Positions 1 through 6,979 are shown, counted from the first letter of the stretch. The stretch: DNA of 17,469 bases from an uncultured Clostridia bacterium (GCA_934271235.1 CAKQQT010000031.1:1-17469); one strand, 5' to 3'. Made by a program: numbers and translations. Notes: generated from the letters alone by a model not told the origin.

Positions 1-508
1 AATGCACGCTTGAGCTGACTGCAACTCAGCCATATATTACGCAGTATGATAAGGATGTTGACAAAGCAGGACATGAATTGGACGCTGCAAAAACGCAGAA
101 AACGAAAGTAGAACTTACGTATGCGAATGGAACATGGAGCGTGACGACACCGGCACATCTTTATGTGAAATGCACAACGTCACCGTCGATCGACGAACCA
201 GAGTTAACAGACGATGATATTGCGAACTTGACAGGTGCGGTAGAAGTTGAATGCACAGCAACAACAGATCATGCAGACAAAGCTTATGGTATTTTGTCGA
301 CATATACCAAAGGCGAAGTTAACGACAAGAAATGCACGCTTGAGCTGACTGCAACTCAGCCATATATTACGCAGTATGATAAGGATGTTGACAAAGCAGG
401 ACATGAACTGGACGCTACAAAAACGCAGAAAACGACAGTAGAACTTACGTATGCGAATGGAACATGGAGCGTGACGATACCGGCACATCTTTATGTGAAA
501 TGCACAAC
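1..508 (+). repeat. 330-bp direct repeat inside the surface-protein gene
   Basis: Bases 1-178 match 331-508 with only four differences (near 78, 87, 105 and 147), an offset of 330 bp or 110 codons. The match stops abruptly at 179/509, where the two copies enter different linkers. A third, diverged copy is visible only at protein level near 538-863. The array probably continues to the left of the window. Confidence 0.93.
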
Positions 509-1391
509 CGGTGGTGGAGAACTGCCGCCATCTGACTTGCCGACCATTGACAAAGATAACATAACAGGACTGCTTATCAAAGTTGATTGCACAACAAACA
601 CTGCGCATTCTGATAAGGACTATGAAAGCCTGCTCGATGGAAGCTATACTTTTAGTGCACCTGTGGCAAACCAGAATAGCTATACCGCAACAGTAACGGT
701 TAAAGCAGACAAATATGTCGAAGACTATAACTCGACTATCGCAGGTCACACGTTAACTGGGACAGATAGCTACACCATTAATTTGGCTTACGATAAAGAA
801 AACCAGAAATGGGAAGTTACGTCTGTTATGCCGATAATCTTCACCGTTACCTGCACAACCGGCGGCGGTGGTTATAACCCGACTCCGACTTACTCGCTTA
901 CGATCAGCAAGCAGGTTGTAGGTCTTGACAGTGTTCCTGCGGGCTATGAGGTTACCGTTAATATCACAAACAAGACAACAGGCCTTGTTGTTAAGACGGT
1001 TAAACTGGGTGCAAACGGAACACAGACGGTATCCCTGCCATACGGTGTATATATGCTTACGGAAGTTTCCACAGCGGTTGACGGATATAAGCAGGTTGGC
1101 CAGACTTTCAGCAAGAATGATTTCACGCTGTCTGGCAGCGAGTCGATAACGGTTACGAACACTTACGAAAAAGATGCAGAGGAACCGATTGTTGATCCGA
1201 CAGACCCAACCAAACCGGAAGATCCGGCAGTAGATCCGGATGACGGAAACGCAGGAGACGACAATCAGGCCGACACGCATAAAGTTCCGAAGACAGGCGA
1301 CAACCTGCCGATGGACATTGCGCTTTACGCATTCCTTGCAGCAGGTGCTGCAGTGGTAATGAGAAAAGCTGCAAAAAAAGAATCCAAATAA
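1..1391 (+). CDS. Repeat-containing sortase-anchored surface protein (5' end missing)
   Basis: The reading frame is open from the left edge (first full codon at 3), so the start and signal peptide lie outside the window. What remains is about 463 residues. It holds two and a half copies of a beta-rich module of about 110 residues: a partial copy ending near 178, a copy near 181-508, and a diverged one near 538-863. Each module ends in a V-x-C-T-T-like segment. Next comes a Cna-B/DUF5979-like domain (about 890-1170) with an early T-I-S-K and a late T-V-T-N-T-Y, the pattern of intramolecular isopeptide domains. An Asp/Pro-rich spacer, the sorting motif VPKTGD (1284-1301), a hydrophobic helix and the basic tail RKAAKKESK follow. 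The inferred role is a cell-wall-linked adhesin or stalk protein attached by a class A/B-type sortase. The ligand is unknown. Certain as a coding region and an anchored protein; domain names are approximate. Confidence 0.9.
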   Translation, partial: CTLELTATQPYITQYDKDVDKAGHELDAAKTQKTKVELTYANGTWSVTTPAHLYVKCTTSPSIDEPELTDDDIANLTGAVEVECTATTDHADKAYGILSTYTKGEVNDKKCTLELTATQPYITQYDKDVDKAGHELDATKTQKTTVELTYANGTWSVTIPAHLYVKCTTGGGELPPSDLPTIDKDNITGLLIKVDCTTNTAHSDKDYESLLDGSYTFSAPVANQNSYTATVTVKADKYVEDYNSTIAGHTLTGTDSYTINLAYDKENQKWEVTSVMPIIFTVTCTTGGGGYNPTPTYSLTISKQVVGLDSVPAGYEVTVNITNKTTGLVVKTVKLGANGTQTVSLPYGVYMLTEVSTAVDGYKQVGQTFSKNDFTLSGSESITVTNTYEKDAEEPIVDPTDPTKPEDPAVDPDDGNAGDDNQADTHKVPKTGDNLPMDIALYAFLAAGAAVVMRKAAKKESK

Positions 1392-1405
1392 AAAAAGCAG
1401 ATGAA

Positions 1406-1460
1406 CAGGCAGCAAAAGGGGAGTTTGCGGCGTAAAGCCGCAAGTGAGTGAACCTGCCTG
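1406..1460 (+). other. Folded 3'UTR element: two helices around an asymmetric purine-rich loop
   Basis: Outer helix CAGGCAG (1406-1412) pairs with CTGCCTG (1454-1460). Inner helix TTGCGGC (1425-1431) pairs with GCCGCAA (1437-1443) around loop GTAAA. Between the helices are CAAAAGGGGAGT on one side and GTGAGTGAAC on the other. It lies just after the surface-protein stop codon and before a separate terminator. The layout resembles an aptamer followed by a terminator, but I cannot match it to a known riboswitch class. Confidence 0.4.
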
Positions 1461-1488
1461 AGAATTTGCAGACATGAAAACCACACCG

Positions 1489-1526
1489 AAAAGCCGGGCA
1501 TGCACCTTTGTGTACCCGGCTTTTTT
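1489..1526 (+). terminator. Intrinsic terminator of the surface-protein transcript
   Basis: AAGCCGGG (1491-1498) pairs with CCCGGCTT around a 14-base loop, followed by a run of Ts from 1521. It ends the surface-protein transcript before the next promoter. Confidence 0.88.
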
Positions 1527-1581
1527 AAGATGCTGTTACATTTATTCGGTGTAAAAAATGTTCAGATAGATCAAAAGTTCG

Positions 1582-1610
1582 TTGTAATTTTTGTTAGATT
1601 AGAGTATACT
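1582..1610 (+). promoter_or_regulatory. Sigma-A-type promoter of the AAA ATPase gene
   Basis: -35 TTGTAA (1582-1587), 17-bp spacer, -10 TATACT (1605-1610). The expected start is near 1617, giving a short leader to the GGAGG at 1630-1634. It lies downstream of the previous terminator, so the ATPase gene is an independent unit. Confidence 0.75.
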
Positions 1611-1641
1611 ACTATTATCGGATAAGAATGGAGGCGCGTAT

Positions 1642-2934
1642 ATGTATCGAAGTGCAATGGAAAAACTACTGAAATGGAAACAGAGCAAACGCCGTAAGCC
1701 ATTGATCATTGAGGGGGCGCGTCAGGTTGGCAAGACTTGGCTGATGAAAGAGTTCGGCAAACAGGCATATAAGGACACCGTATATATCAATTTTGACTCG
1801 AATTCCAGAATGGCGGCGTTGTTTTCTTCTGACTTGGATACAGAGCGCTTGATTATGGGATTGGAACTGTATACGGGACATAAGATCGATCCGGAAAATT
1901 CTTTGCTGATTTTCGACGAAGTACAGGAAGTCCCGAGAGCGTTGGCGTCTCTGAAATATTTCTATGAAAATGCGCCGCAATATCACATTGTATGCGCAGG
2001 CTCTTTACTGGGCATCGCCTTGCATCAGGGGACCTCTTTCCCTGTGGGAAAAGTAGATTTTTTGAAGCTTTACCCGCTTTCTTTCAGAGAATTTTTGATG
2101 GCAGTCGGCAAAGAGCGTTTTGCAGAGCTTCTCGACAAACAGGATTTTGAGATGATCACGAGCTTTCGTGAAACTTATATAGAGGCTTTGAAGCACTACT
2201 ATTTTGTCGGCGGCATGCCGGAGGCAGTGCAAAGCTTTGCAGAAAGCAGAGACTTCAACGAAGTACGCGAGATCCAAAAGCGTATTCTTGCGGCTTACGA
2301 ACAGGATTTTTCAAAACACGCGCCAAACGAAATTGTCCCAAGGCTCCGGATGCTGTGGAACAGCATTCCTTTACAGTTAGCGAAAGAAAACAAAAAATTC
2401 ATCTATGGCTTGATTCGGGAAGGTGCGCGTGCGAAGGACTATGAAATCGCGATCATGTGGCTCAGCGATTGCAGGCTTGTCCATAAGGTCAGCCGAGTCA
2501 ATCAGGCGGGGATACCCTTAAGAGCATACGAAGACTTAAAAGCCTTTAAGCTTTTCCTCGTGGATATCGGACTCCTCGGCTGTATGGCCGGACTCCGTCA
2601 GCGCACTTTGCTTGACGGCAATGACCTTTTTGTTGAGTTTAAGGGTGCGCTTACAGAGCAATATGTTTGCCAGCAGCTAAAGACCATCGAAGATCTGGAT
2701 CTTTACTATTACACCAACAGCAGAGGCTCCTGCGAGGTCGATTTTGTGGTCGATACCGGCGAGCAGATCATTCCTGTGGAAGTGAAGGCCGAAGTTAATC
2801 TTAGAGCGAAGAGCCTAAAAACCTATCAGGAGAAATTTTCCCCGGAAGTGGCTGTCCGCACATCGATGGCAGACTACAAAAAAGAAGACAAACTCGTGAA
2901 CCTCCCGCTGTATGCGATCGAGCAGATCAGATAG
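1642..2934 (+). CDS. AAA ATPase with C-terminal DUF4143 domain
   Basis: 430 residues, the usual size of the widespread prokaryotic AAA_14 + DUF4143 family, whose cellular role is unknown. The P-loop G-A-R-Q-V-G-K-T is at residues 25-32, Walker B L-L-I-F-D-E at 88-93, and the family-typical C-A-G-S-L-L-G follows near 117. The C-terminal half carries E365, D367 and E380-V-K382, the arrangement of a PD-(D/E)XK-like fold seen in DUF4143 proteins. Start ATG 1642 has GGAGG at 1630-1634. The gene has its own promoter and ends only two bases before the promoter of the next operon. A shortened, decayed copy of the same gene lies at 5957-6050. Members are often multi-copy accessory genes. A role with the downstream cassette is possible but not shown by the sequence. 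Confidence 0.9.
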   Translation: MYRSAMEKLLKWKQSKRRKPLIIEGARQVGKTWLMKEFGKQAYKDTVYINFDSNSRMAALFSSDLDTERLIMGLELYTGHKIDPENSLLIFDEVQEVPRALASLKYFYENAPQYHIVCAGSLLGIALHQGTSFPVGKVDFLKLYPLSFREFLMAVGKERFAELLDKQDFEMITSFRETYIEALKHYYFVGGMPEAVQSFAESRDFNEVREIQKRILAAYEQDFSKHAPNEIVPRLRMLWNSIPLQLAKENKKFIYGLIREGARAKDYEIAIMWLSDCRLVHKVSRVNQAGIPLRAYEDLKAFKLFLVDIGLLGCMAGLRQRTLLDGNDLFVEFKGALTEQYVCQQLKTIEDLDLYYYTNSRGSCEVDFVVDTGEQIIPVEVKAEVNLRAKSLKTYQEKFSPEVAVRTSMADYKKEDKLVNLPLYAIEQIR

Positions 2935-2936
2935 CC

Positions 2937-2964
2937 TTGACAATTTCCGTTGAGCGAATATAAT
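2937..2964 (+). promoter_or_regulatory. Consensus sigma-A promoter of the sce7726-sce7725-RES operon
   Basis: -35 TTGACA (2937-2942), 16-bp spacer, -10 TATAAT (2959-2964): both hexamers match the consensus exactly. The -10 box overlaps an in-frame ATG at 2963, which therefore lies upstream of the likely transcript start (about 2971). No obvious operator palindrome is visible around it. Confidence 0.85.
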
Positions 2965-3007
2965 GTATTTAAGCCGAATTTTGATTTATAGAAAGGTGGT
3001 GTTTGGA

Positions 3008-3847
3008 GTGGACAATGCAAATTCTATATTGCTTAATCGTTTTTTTACTCGAAACACCTTTAAACAAGTGATTGATGATGGGGAAAGTTCTGCGTATGCA
3101 GCTGCAATACGCAGGTATATCGTTGATCCTGCGAATAAGAAGAACGATGAATGTATCAGCGAAATATACCATTACTTAAAAAAAGAGTACCAGAACGAAT
3201 ATTATTATAAAAACACTTTACTGAATAAACTATTGCTCGGTGTTCATAGCCCACGCACAACGATCGCTTTAACAGAAGTTCCGATTGGTAATTCAAAGGC
3301 GGACTTTATCTTAATTAACGGAAAAGCTGTTGTATACGAAATAAAAACGGCGTTGGATAATTTTGATCGTCTCGATGGACAAATAAAAGATTACTACACA
3401 GCATTTTCAAGAGTCATGGTTGTTACCTCAGAAAATCATTTTGATGAAGTGCAGCGAAGATTACAAAATTCTCCCGTGGGGATCTGCTTACTGACAAAAA
3501 AGGGCTCATTGAGCATCCGCAGGGAGCCGAGCGAATATAAAGAGATGCTCTCAAAGTCAATTATGTTTAAAATCTTGCGAAAAAAGGAGTATGAACATAT
3601 ATTGCTTGAGCGTTTCGGTTCCCTTCCGAACGTATCACAGTTTGAGTACTATCGATCATGCAAAGCATTGTTTGAGTCGCTGCCGACAGACACTGCGTAT
3701 CAAATGTTTATTCAAACCCTAAAACTACGAACGAAAATTGATATTGTTGAGTATTCGAAGGTCCCATACGAATTAAAATTTTTGGTTTATTTTTCAAATT
3801 ACAAGAAAAGCGATTACGAAAAATTATGTCACTTTTTGAATACATAG
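3008..3847 (+). CDS. sce7726 family protein, PD-(D/E)XK nuclease-like
   Basis: 279 residues from GTG 3008. I chose this start because AAAGGTGG (2992-2999) sits 8 bases upstream, while the in-frame ATG at 2963 overlaps the -10 box of the promoter. The N-terminal part resembles the sce7726 family, a conserved group of unknown function found next to sce7725 proteins. Residues E90, D99 and E111-x-K113 (in V-V-Y-E-I-K-T) form the E...D...ExK pattern of PD-(D/E)XK nucleases, so a nucleic-acid cleaving or binding role is plausible but inferred. It is the first gene of a tight operon: its stop overlaps the AGGAGG of the next gene. The C-terminal 120 residues have no motif I recognise. The family call rests on remembered sequence features and the neighbouring gene, not on a search. 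Confidence 0.75.
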   Translation: MDNANSILLNRFFTRNTFKQVIDDGESSAYAAAIRRYIVDPANKKNDECISEIYHYLKKEYQNEYYYKNTLLNKLLLGVHSPRTTIALTEVPIGNSKADFILINGKAVVYEIKTALDNFDRLDGQIKDYYTAFSRVMVVTSENHFDEVQRRLQNSPVGICLLTKKGSLSIRREPSEYKEMLSKSIMFKILRKKEYEHILLERFGSLPNVSQFEYYRSCKALFESLPTDTAYQMFIQTLKLRTKIDIVEYSKVPYELKFLVYFSNYKKSDYEKLCHFLNT

Positions 3848-3856
3848 GAGGATAAT

Positions 3857-4795
3857 ATGTATTTTCCAATCTTGCGAGGTCGTCAATTTGAACTTTTAGC
3901 ACTCCGGGAGTGTATGGATAAAAAAATTCTCAGCGATCGGATCATACCAATTGTAGAGCCGGTAAAAGCATCATCGACGTATACAAAGACAGTAGACGCT
4001 TTTATCGGAGCGGGTAGACCTATTGCTATTATTCGTAATCCACAGGTAGGTACGTGGAGCAGGGATTTGTGTAAAGAAAGCAATGCAAAAATTCTTGCAC
4101 AAACAAGGAAACAGCTTAAAGCCTCGAATATAATCCCATCTTTTTATGTAACAGCAGGGCTGGCTGACTGCATGGAACAGACAGACCGGGATGACCTGCC
4201 GATTGATTCTGTGCTTTTCATTTGCAACAATCCGGAATATATCGACATTTACGAAGAAGTGATCGGGGATCGCAGCCCTCGATATAATGTGATTCCTGAC
4301 AAAAGTGATTTTAGAAGAAGAATCCGACCGAATCGTATTATGTGCGAAGACCATTTTCCAAAGCGGCCGCGCAATATTGATTATCTGAACATAGGGGATG
4401 AATTTTTTTCTTCCGATCATTTGTTTTATGCAGATGATGGATATAAGGGGTTCTCTGATTATTCTGTTGTTGGTGAGGAATACAGCGAAACTGGTTTTGC
4501 TCCGTATGCGGTTGCGATTCACATTGTGTTTTTTGATGAGAAGAAGAATTTGCGGATCGCACACTTTGTTTCTAAATCGAACGACGATATTTCTGACCCG
4601 GCAAGAAAGTTTGCGGAAGCGGTTGAAGAACTTGTTGAATGGAATAAGGACATGAAATTGGATACTGTAGGTATCCGGGAATTTGAAAATGCCTATCACA
4701 ACCAGACTTATCCCGGCTTAGGCGTCGTAAAGAAATACTCAATTATGCATCATCTTGAATTGATGAGTAGGTATTTGGATGAGGTAACAAAATGA
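3857..4795 (+). CDS. sce7725 family protein
   Basis: 312 residues with the family's characteristic opening M-Y-F-P-I-L-R-G-R-Q-F-E-L-L-A-L-R-E. ATG 3857 is preceded by AGGAGG (3846-3851), which overlaps the stop codon of the upstream gene. The family is conserved, soluble and of unknown function. No signal peptide, membrane segment or nucleotide-binding loop is visible. It sits between a nuclease-like sce7726 gene and an NAD-targeting-type RES gene, and its stop (TGA 4793-4795) overlaps the ATG of the RES gene by four bases. Coupled translation of the pair is therefore expected. A sensor, adaptor or immunity role would fit that context, but that is inference only. Confidence 0.78.
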   Translation: MYFPILRGRQFELLALRECMDKKILSDRIIPIVEPVKASSTYTKTVDAFIGAGRPIAIIRNPQVGTWSRDLCKESNAKILAQTRKQLKASNIIPSFYVTAGLADCMEQTDRDDLPIDSVLFICNNPEYIDIYEEVIGDRSPRYNVIPDKSDFRRRIRPNRIMCEDHFPKRPRNIDYLNIGDEFFSSDHLFYADDGYKGFSDYSVVGEEYSETGFAPYAVAIHIVFFDEKKNLRIAHFVSKSNDDISDPARKFAEAVEELVEWNKDMKLDTVGIREFENAYHNQTYPGLGVVKKYSIMHHLELMSRYLDEVTK

Positions 4796-5886
4796 TTTTT
4801 TGTGAGCACTGTTTTAGCGACAAGGAAATCGCGTCCATAATTTGCGCTGCGCCTGCATCGCGTACAGGCAAGTGTCCGGTGTGCCATAAGAATGGTCACT
4901 TGTATGATACCAGCATGCAGGGTGAATTAACCCCTTACTTTGAGGAACTGTTAAATATTTACACACCGTCTGCGAATCTTCCGGGCACCTATCCGAAAGC
5001 TGAAATCCGAGCTTTGCTTGATGACCTGAAAGACCGATGGGGTATTTTTTCAGAGATTCCCAGAGTAAAGATTTATGAAATATTGAAGTCAGTTTGCAGT
5101 GAACTTTATGCAGATGTTCCTGAGATTTTGGATGGAACTGTTGGCATTCCGGAGTTGCAGGATCGCTTCTATTTAAAAGATCATTCTTTGCTGAGAAACA
5201 ATGATTGGGATTCCTTCGTAACGGAGATCAAAACCAAGAACAGATATCATTCAAAACTGATCAACTTTGATATTTTGGAAAAGTATTGTACCTTTATCCG
5301 TAAAACCTACAAGGAGGGAGCCTTATTCTATCGCGCGAGAATTTCCGGGCCAAACGGGTATCTGACAGATGAGATGTCAGCGCCTCCTGCCGGCAAAAGC
5401 TCGGAAGGCAGGGCGAATGCGCGAGGAATTACATGCCTTTATATGGCGAATGACCTTGAAACCACATTGCATGAAGTGCGGGCTGGTGTTTTTGATTTTG
5501 TGTGTGTCGGTGAATTTCGGTTAAAGGAAGATATTACTGTGGTAGATCTTCGAGCGATAGCGGAGATAAGTCCATTTGTTGAAGGACTCGACTATCTGGA
5601 CCATGCAATAAACAAGCAATATCTTGAAAAATTAAATACTGAAATGAGTAAGGCACTGCGCAGAAGTGACAGCACGTTGGATTATGTCCCTACGCAATAT
5701 ATTGTTGATTTTATCAAAAGTATTGAGCATGACGGCAAACAAGAATACGCGGGGATTGAGTACAACAGCACGACGAATCCGGGTGGATACAATCTTGCTA
5801 TTTTTAATCCGGACTTGTTCGAGTGCGTATCAACAAGCGTGTATGATATCGAAAAACTGCAATACACACATAAAAAAATAGGATAG
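4792..5886 (+). CDS. RES-domain protein with N-terminal zinc ribbon and HEPN-associated domain
   Basis: 364 residues in three parts. Residues 4-31 carry C4-x2-C7 and C28-x2-C31, a probable zinc ribbon. Residues of about 45-165 look like the HEPN/RES N-terminal helical domain. From about 176 onward is the RES domain, with F-Y-R181-A-R-I, then R-G-I-T-C-L-Y217 and T-T-L-H-E228-V-R, the conserved Arg, Tyr and Glu of the fold. Characterised RES toxins such as MbcT degrade NAD+, and ParT modifies a metabolic enzyme with ADP-ribose. Classic RES toxins are shorter and paired with an Xre-like antitoxin; none is seen here. The ATG overlaps the sce7725 stop (ATGA), with GAGG at 4781-4784. It is the last gene of the operon, followed by a strong terminator. 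Inferred role: NAD-consuming effector of the cassette. Catalysis has not been shown for this fused subtype. Confidence 0.82.
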   Translation: MIFCEHCFSDKEIASIICAAPASRTGKCPVCHKNGHLYDTSMQGELTPYFEELLNIYTPSANLPGTYPKAEIRALLDDLKDRWGIFSEIPRVKIYEILKSVCSELYADVPEILDGTVGIPELQDRFYLKDHSLLRNNDWDSFVTEIKTKNRYHSKLINFDILEKYCTFIRKTYKEGALFYRARISGPNGYLTDEMSAPPAGKSSEGRANARGITCLYMANDLETTLHEVRAGVFDFVCVGEFRLKEDITVVDLRAIAEISPFVEGLDYLDHAINKQYLEKLNTEMSKALRRSDSTLDYVPTQYIVDFIKSIEHDGKQEYAGIEYNSTTNPGGYNLAIFNPDLFECVSTSVYDIEKLQYTHKKIG

Positions 5887-5921
5887 AATTACAAGAGAGT
5901 AAAAAAACATCTTGCAGCAAG

Positions 5922-5966
5922 CTGGCAGTTTGGACGCAATAAGGTCCGGACTGCCGGTTTTCTTCT
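5922..5966 (+). terminator. Intrinsic terminator of the sce7726-sce7725-RES operon
   Basis: A 14-bp stem, 5922-5935 paired with 5944-5957, around an 8-base loop, followed by TTTTCTTCT. Three of the pairs are G-U on the plus-strand RNA only, which supports plus-strand transcription. The T-rich tail coincides with the first bases of the ATPase remnant. Confidence 0.88.
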
Positions 5967-6050
5967 GACTTGGAAACAGAGCGCTTGGTTATGGGATTGG
6001 AACTTTCTCTGCTGTACGCGATCGAGCAGATCACAGATACAATGAAATAG
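5957..6050 (+). pseudogene. Internally deleted remnant of a second AAA/DUF4143 ATPase gene
   Basis: Bases 5957-6004 match 1821-1868 of the intact ATPase gene at 46 of 48 positions. Bases 6011-6033 match 2907-2929 at 22 of 23. The roughly 1,040 bases that lie between these segments in the intact gene are absent. The junction keeps the frame: F-S-S-D-L-E-T-E-R-L runs through to L-Y-A-I-E-Q-I and a TAG at 6048-6050. There is no start codon and no P-loop, so it cannot be a functional gene. It begins exactly at the T-tract of the cassette terminator. Confidence 0.85.
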
Positions 6051-6079
6051 GTGGATATGCCGGAAGCTCTTTCTGCAGC

Positions 6080-6118
6080 AAGTTTTTGCATTTTAGTGCA
6101 AAAACTTATGTTTTTTTG
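6080..6118 (+). terminator. Intrinsic terminator downstream of the ATPase remnant
   Basis: A perfect 11-bp stem, AAGTTTTTGCA (6080-6090) paired with TGCAAAAACTT (6097-6107), with a 6-base loop, then seven Ts at 6111-6117. It is probably the original terminator of the lost ATPase copy. Confidence 0.75.
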
Positions 6119-6138
6119 AAATTTATGCAATGAAATGC

Positions 6139-6228
6139 AAAAAAGCCGATCCCGCCTGCAAAACTCGTCATAACCTGCTGGGGTGCAGGAAAGACAAGCG
6201 TGCAGGCGATACGGATCGGCTGTTTTTT
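6139..6228 (-). terminator. Long structured terminator hairpin of the SpoIIQ-like gene (T runs on both sides)
   Basis: Four stacked helices form a single arm: 6144-6152/6213-6221 (9 bp), 6153-6160/6201-6208 (8 bp), 6164-6169/6193-6198 (6 bp) and 6174-6178/6185-6189 (5 bp). Short internal loops separate some of them. The third helix has a C-A mismatch in plus-strand RNA but a U-G pair in minus-strand RNA, favouring a function in the minus-strand transcript. A/T runs flank both ends (6139-6144, 6223-6228), so it can stop transcription in both directions. Confidence 0.8.
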
Positions 6229-6244
6229 GCTGTTTGGTCGAACG

Positions 6245-6958
6245 TTAGAACCGGATGCTTTCCTGCGGGTCGACATAAACGCCGTCTTGGAGCATCTCGA
6301 AGTGCAGGTGCGGCGGTTCCAAAGATTCGAAGAGTCCTGTGGCGCCGATGCCGCCGATGATCTGCCCTTGCTTGACGTCGTCACCGATCTCAACCATTTC
6401 GGTGGTCGAGAGGTTGGAATAGACAGTTACCGCGTCGCCGGGATGGGTGATCTCAATGGACAGCCCGTAGCGGTCGTCGGTATAGATCGCGGTCACCGTT
6501 CCCGCGGCTGCGGCCAGGACCTGTGTATCGGCAGGTGCTTCAATGTCAATGCCGCAGTGTGTCATGTACTGATCCAGCGTGACCGAGTAGATCAGATGAT
6601 CCATGGCGTAGGCGTTGGTGATCGTAAGCTCGTCGCCCTTGACCGGCTTTATGAAGTCGGGAGTCTGCGGGGCGTCTTGGGTTTTGTCCTGTGCGCTGTC
6701 TACGGTCGGAACCTTAACGGAAGCCTCGGCAGCGTCCGCGGCTGGCTGTTCGGCCGGTTTGACGGACGGCTGGGACGGCTTGTCGAGGACCGATGTCTGT
6801 GCGGGATCCGAAACCGGGACGTGACCGGCCCCGCTGCCGTTGATCTTGTCTATATTTGATTTTATCGTAAAAATCGAAGTCAGAGCGATGACACAGAAAG
6901 CAAGCATGAGCGCGATCGCAACTTTGTCTTTATCTTTTTTCTTTTGTGCTTGACGCAT
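6245..6958 (-). CDS. spoIIQ: SpoIIQ-like M23 family membrane-anchored protein
   Basis: 237 residues: a basic N-terminus, one membrane helix (about 13-31), an Ala/Pro/Ser-rich linker (about 42-100) and a C-terminal LytM/M23 domain. Both metal motifs are present: H134-x3-D138 in T-H-C-G-I-D-I and H217-x-H219 in P-H-L-H-F-E. The endopeptidase site may therefore be intact, unlike Bacillus subtilis SpoIIQ. The size, single anchor and the segment before the H-x-G-I-D-I motif resemble clostridial SpoIIQ, the forespore protein that pairs with SpoIIIAH across the intermembrane space during engulfment. The sigma-F-like promoter supports this reading. GGAGGTG (6964-6970) sets the start. No spoIIIAH or spoIID is in the window, so a general cell-wall peptidase remains possible. 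Confidence 0.75.
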   Translation of the reverse strand: MRQAQKKKDKDKVAIALMLAFCVIALTSIFTIKSNIDKINGSGAGHVPVSDPAQTSVLDKPSQPSVKPAEQPAADAAEASVKVPTVDSAQDKTQDAPQTPDFIKPVKGDELTITNAYAMDHLIYSVTLDQYMTHCGIDIEAPADTQVLAAAAGTVTAIYTDDRYGLSIEITHPGDAVTVYSNLSTTEMVEIGDDVKQGQIIGGIGATGLFESLEPPHLHFEMLQDGVYVDPQESIRF

Positions 6959-6979
6959 AATTTCACCTCCAGTTGTTTA

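Noticed and set aside
1406..1460. Manganese (yybP-ykoY), ZTP or cyclic-di-GMP riboswitch
   Set aside because: GGGGAG and the terminator layout invite the comparison, but the second arm of the manganese aptamer, the ZTP pseudoknot and the GEMM tetraloop/receptor are all missing.
4792..5886. Ordinary Xre-RES toxin-antitoxin pair
   Set aside because: No helix-turn-helix or DUF2384-like gene is adjacent, and the RES protein has a long extra N-terminal part.
5922..6118. Insertion-sequence inverted repeats flanking the ATPase remnant
   Set aside because: The two hairpins are unrelated in sequence and each has a terminator T-tract; no transposase or target duplication is visible.
6200..6859. Plus-strand gene opposite the SpoIIQ-like gene
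   Set aside because: It is a long open frame caused by the GC-rich complement; it overlaps the terminator hairpin, has no ribosome site, and the minus-strand product has clear motifs.
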